Assembly (NCBI GenBank): GCA_016649745.1
Contig: JAENXD010000004.1
Location: 1 to 36,490, forward strand
Length of the DNA: 36,490 bases
Direction of reading: 5' to 3'
Source: Flavobacteriaceae bacterium
GTDB lineage: Bacteria > Bacteroidota > Bacteroidia > Flavobacteriales > Flavobacteriaceae
Position numbers and translations under genes: made by a program. Each line of letters begins with the position of its first letter. Within the stretch, counting starts at the first letter, position 1. This document shows positions 34,570 to 36,490 of this stretch, one piece after another. The notes below the pieces were generated by a model. The model was not told the DNA's origin. It was given only the letters and a program-made list of their open reading frames with translations, and ran no database searches.

Positions 34570-35451
34570 AAATTGTTTTGCAATTTTCTCTGCTTTCCTA
34601 GATTCGGAATAATCATAAAAACCTTCACCCGATTTTATTCCAAGTTTTCCGGCCTGTACCATATTTACCAAAAGCGGACAAGGCGCATACTTCGGATTTT
34701 TAAATCCATTATACATCACGTTTAAAATAGACAAACACACATCCAGACCAATAAAATCGGCCAATTGCAATGGACCCATTGGGTGTGCCATTCCTAATTT
34801 CATTACGGTATCAATTTCATAAATGCCGGCAACGCCATTGTACAAAGTTTCTATGGCTTCATTAAGCATGGGCATTAGAATTCGGTTAGCCACAAATCCG
34901 GGATAGTCATTTACTTCAACAGGAATCTTTTTCAAATTTTCAGAAAGTTCCATAATGGTTTTGGTTACTTCATCAGAAGTGTTGTATCCTCTAATGATTT
35001 CAACCAATTTCATAATTGGAACCGGATTCATAAAGTGCATTCCTATCACTTTTTCAGGTCGGTTGGTTACCGACGCTATTTTAGTGATTGAAATGGAAGA
35101 AGTATTTGAGGCCAAGATTGCATTCGCAGGCGTTTCTTCGTCAATTTGCTTGAATATTTTTAATTTTAAGTCTACATTTTCTGTTGCGGCTTCAACAACC
35201 AAATCTACATTTTTAACGCCTTCAGCAATTGAAGTAAAGGTGGCAATATTGGCTAAAGTTTGCGCTTTAATTTCCGCAGTGATTATTCGTTTATCAACCA
35301 AACGATCCAGATTTTTAACAACGGTAGAGAAGCCACGGTCTAAAGCTTCTTGTGAAATATCAATTAAATGTACATGGTACTTATTTTGGGCGAAAACGTG
35401 GGCAATTCCATTTCCCATGGTGCCAGCACCAATAACGGCTATATTTTTCAT
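34564..35451 (-). CDS. 3-hydroxyacyl-CoA (3-hydroxybutyryl-CoA) dehydrogenase
   Basis: An NAD(P)-dependent oxidoreductase that interconverts 3-hydroxyacyl-CoA and 3-oxoacyl-CoA. It has 295 residues as a stand-alone HBD/PaaH-type enzyme. The Rossmann motif is IGAGTMGNGIAHVFAQ (6-21), followed by LIDIS with the NAD-selective aspartate. The signature stretch is IGMHFMNPVPIMKLVEIIRG, containing the catalytic histidine; the glutamate of the catalytic pair is within this region. The C-terminal helical domain has PGFVANRILMPMLNEA and GMAHPMGPLQLADFIGLD. It starts 10 bases after the neighbouring oxidoreductase gene ends, so the two are probably co-transcribed. Role could be beta-oxidation or hydroxybutyrate metabolism. 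Confidence 0.94.
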   Translation of the reverse strand: MKNIAVIGAGTMGNGIAHVFAQNKYHVHLIDISQEALDRGFSTVVKNLDRLVDKRIITAEIKAQTLANIATFTSIAEGVKNVDLVVEAATENVDLKLKIFKQIDEETPANAILASNTSSISITKIASVTNRPEKVIGMHFMNPVPIMKLVEIIRGYNTSDEVTKTIMELSENLKKIPVEVNDYPGFVANRILMPMLNEAIETLYNGVAGIYEIDTVMKLGMAHPMGPLQLADFIGLDVCLSILNVMYNGFKNPKYAPCPLLVNMVQAGKLGIKSGEGFYDYSESRKAEKIAKQFQ

Positions 35452-35461
35452 AGTTTTAATT

Positions 35462-36421
35462 CTAAAAATCGTTAATAATCATTTGTGCCACGCGAAGCGC
35501 TTCGGCACCTTGCTCCAGCGTTACAATTGGTGTTGTGTTGTTATTTATGGCGTCGGCAAAAGTTTCCAATTCATCTAAAATTGCATTGTTGGCCTCAATT
35601 TTCGGATTTTCAAAATAGATTTGTTTTTTTAGGCCTTCTGCATTTTGTAAAATCATATCGAAATCGCCTGGGTTTTCAGGTGCATCTTTCATTCTCACAA
35701 CTTCTGTCGCTTTTTCAAAGAAATCTACTGCAATATAGGCATCGCGTTGAAAAAAACGCGTTTTACGCATATTTTTCAAAGAAATTCTGCTGGCGGTTAA
35801 ATTGGCGACACAGCCGTTTTCAAATTCAATGCGAGCATTCGCAATATCGGGTGTATCACTCAATATAGAAACGCCGCTGGCATTTACGCTTTTCACCTTT
35901 GATTTTACCACACTCAAAATAATATCGATATCGTGAATCATTAAATCCAACACTACAGGAACATCCGTTCCTCTTGGATTGAATTCAGCCAAACGGTGTG
36001 TTTCAATAAACATCGGATTGTGAATGGCATCCTTTACAGCAGTAAAAGCAGGATTATAACGTTCAACATGACCTACTTGCCCTTTCACCTGATGTTCTTT
36101 TAGTAATTCAATAAGAATTTCAGCTTCATCAACAGTTTTGGTGATTGGTTTTTCAATAAAAACATGTTTACCTTTTTCTATTGCTTCTTTTGCGCAGTCG
36201 AAATGAGAAAGTGTTGGTGTGACAATATCAACAACATCAACGGCATCAATTAATTCCTGGATTGAACTAAATGACTTATAACCAAATTCTTTTTCAACTT
36301 TTTTGGCGTTTTCTTTGATTGGATCATAAAAACCGACTAAGTCATATTTTTCGGATTGATTTATTAATTTTAAATGAATTTTGCCCAGATGTCCGGCTCC
36401 TAAAACTCCTGCTTTCAACAT
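35462..36421 (-). CDS. Gfo/Idh/MocA family oxidoreductase
   Basis: An NAD(P)-dependent sugar-type oxidoreductase of 319 residues from the preferred start MLKAGVLGAGHLG at 36421; a start 21 bases upstream would disrupt the Rossmann N-terminus. It has the GxGxxG motif in VLGAGHLGKIH, the aspartate of GFYDP, and the family motif EKPITKTVDEA with the conserved Glu-Lys-Pro, followed by a catalytic-domain stretch LDLMIHDIDIILSVV. No signal peptide is present. The substrate cannot be read from the sequence. It is directly upstream of the hydroxyacyl-CoA dehydrogenase gene in what looks like a two-gene unit; the functional link between them is unclear. Confidence 0.9.
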   Translation of the reverse strand: MLKAGVLGAGHLGKIHLKLINQSEKYDLVGFYDPIKENAKKVEKEFGYKSFSSIQELIDAVDVVDIVTPTLSHFDCAKEAIEKGKHVFIEKPITKTVDEAEILIELLKEHQVKGQVGHVERYNPAFTAVKDAIHNPMFIETHRLAEFNPRGTDVPVVLDLMIHDIDIILSVVKSKVKSVNASGVSILSDTPDIANARIEFENGCVANLTASRISLKNMRKTRFFQRDAYIAVDFFEKATEVVRMKDAPENPGDFDMILQNAEGLKKQIYFENPKIEANNAILDELETFADAINNNTTPIVTLEQGAEALRVAQMIINDF

Positions 36422-36490
36422 AATTAAAGTAGTTAAGTACATGACAAAAAGCAGAATAGGTTTTTTTCCAAAGACTTGAATCCAGTCAAA

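Noticed and set aside
34318-34725. Plus-strand reading frame of 135 codons at the helicase 3' end
   Set aside because: It overlaps the low-complexity helicase tail in another frame and then runs through the bidirectional terminator into the opposite strand's gene.

Overview
The window looks like chromosomal DNA from a marine-type member of Bacteroidota, most likely Flavobacteriaceae. The reasons are the AT-rich sequence, starts without Shine-Dalgarno sites, Bacteroidota-type -7 boxes (TAnnTTTG) before several genes, many Flavobacteria-style lipoproteins, the gene order hisGDCBHAFI, a large SecA of 1111 residues, and intergenic gaps full of palindromic repeats. No rRNA, tRNA, CRISPR array, integrase or complete insertion sequence was seen.

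Layout. 1-2475: a long-chain acyl-CoA ligase (minus strand), preceded by the decayed C-terminal remnant of a second copy. 2651-7035: an AT-rich accessory stretch with two lipoproteins, an ECF sigma factor and a membrane-anchored protein with a beta-barrel-like C-terminus (probably one operon), then two more lone lipoproteins. 7124-10912: purL (minus strand). 11375-19485: the histidine operon, starting with a promoter, an 18-residue leader peptide containing HHHHFH and an attenuator terminator, then hisG (frameshifted near its end), hisD, hisC, hisB, hisH, hisA, hisF and hisIE. 19680-24320: a DUF2461 protein, secA and a small DUF2795 protein. 24408-25995: a cobalamin adenosyltransferase and an O-methyltransferase-like protein. 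26084-29320: a Wza-like/Wzc-like capsule or exopolysaccharide export pair. 29451-36421: an ABC-F ATPase, a thioredoxin-fold lipoprotein lacking CXXC, a DEAD-box RNA helicase, a 3-hydroxyacyl-CoA dehydrogenase and a Gfo/Idh/MocA oxidoreductase.

How the parts relate. The his genes supply the complete path from PRPP and ATP to histidinol, with hisD closing it, and the leader suggests control by transcription attenuation. PurL and the his operon are divergent and connect through purine metabolism, since HisF/HisH release AICAR. Acyl-CoA ligase and 3-hydroxyacyl-CoA dehydrogenase both belong to fatty-acid metabolism but are far apart.

Most notable signals: (i) purL carries three in-frame segments that look like genomic repeat elements inserted into the coding sequence; (ii) three related 79-80 bp palindromes sit in three successive his intergenic gaps, one of them reversed; (iii) a clear his attenuator lies upstream of a hisG with a one-base frameshift; (iv) the ABC-F protein has lost the signature motif of its first domain and the Walker A of its second, leaving one predicted ATP site; (v) the lipoprotein/sigma/membrane-barrel cassette is of unknown function.
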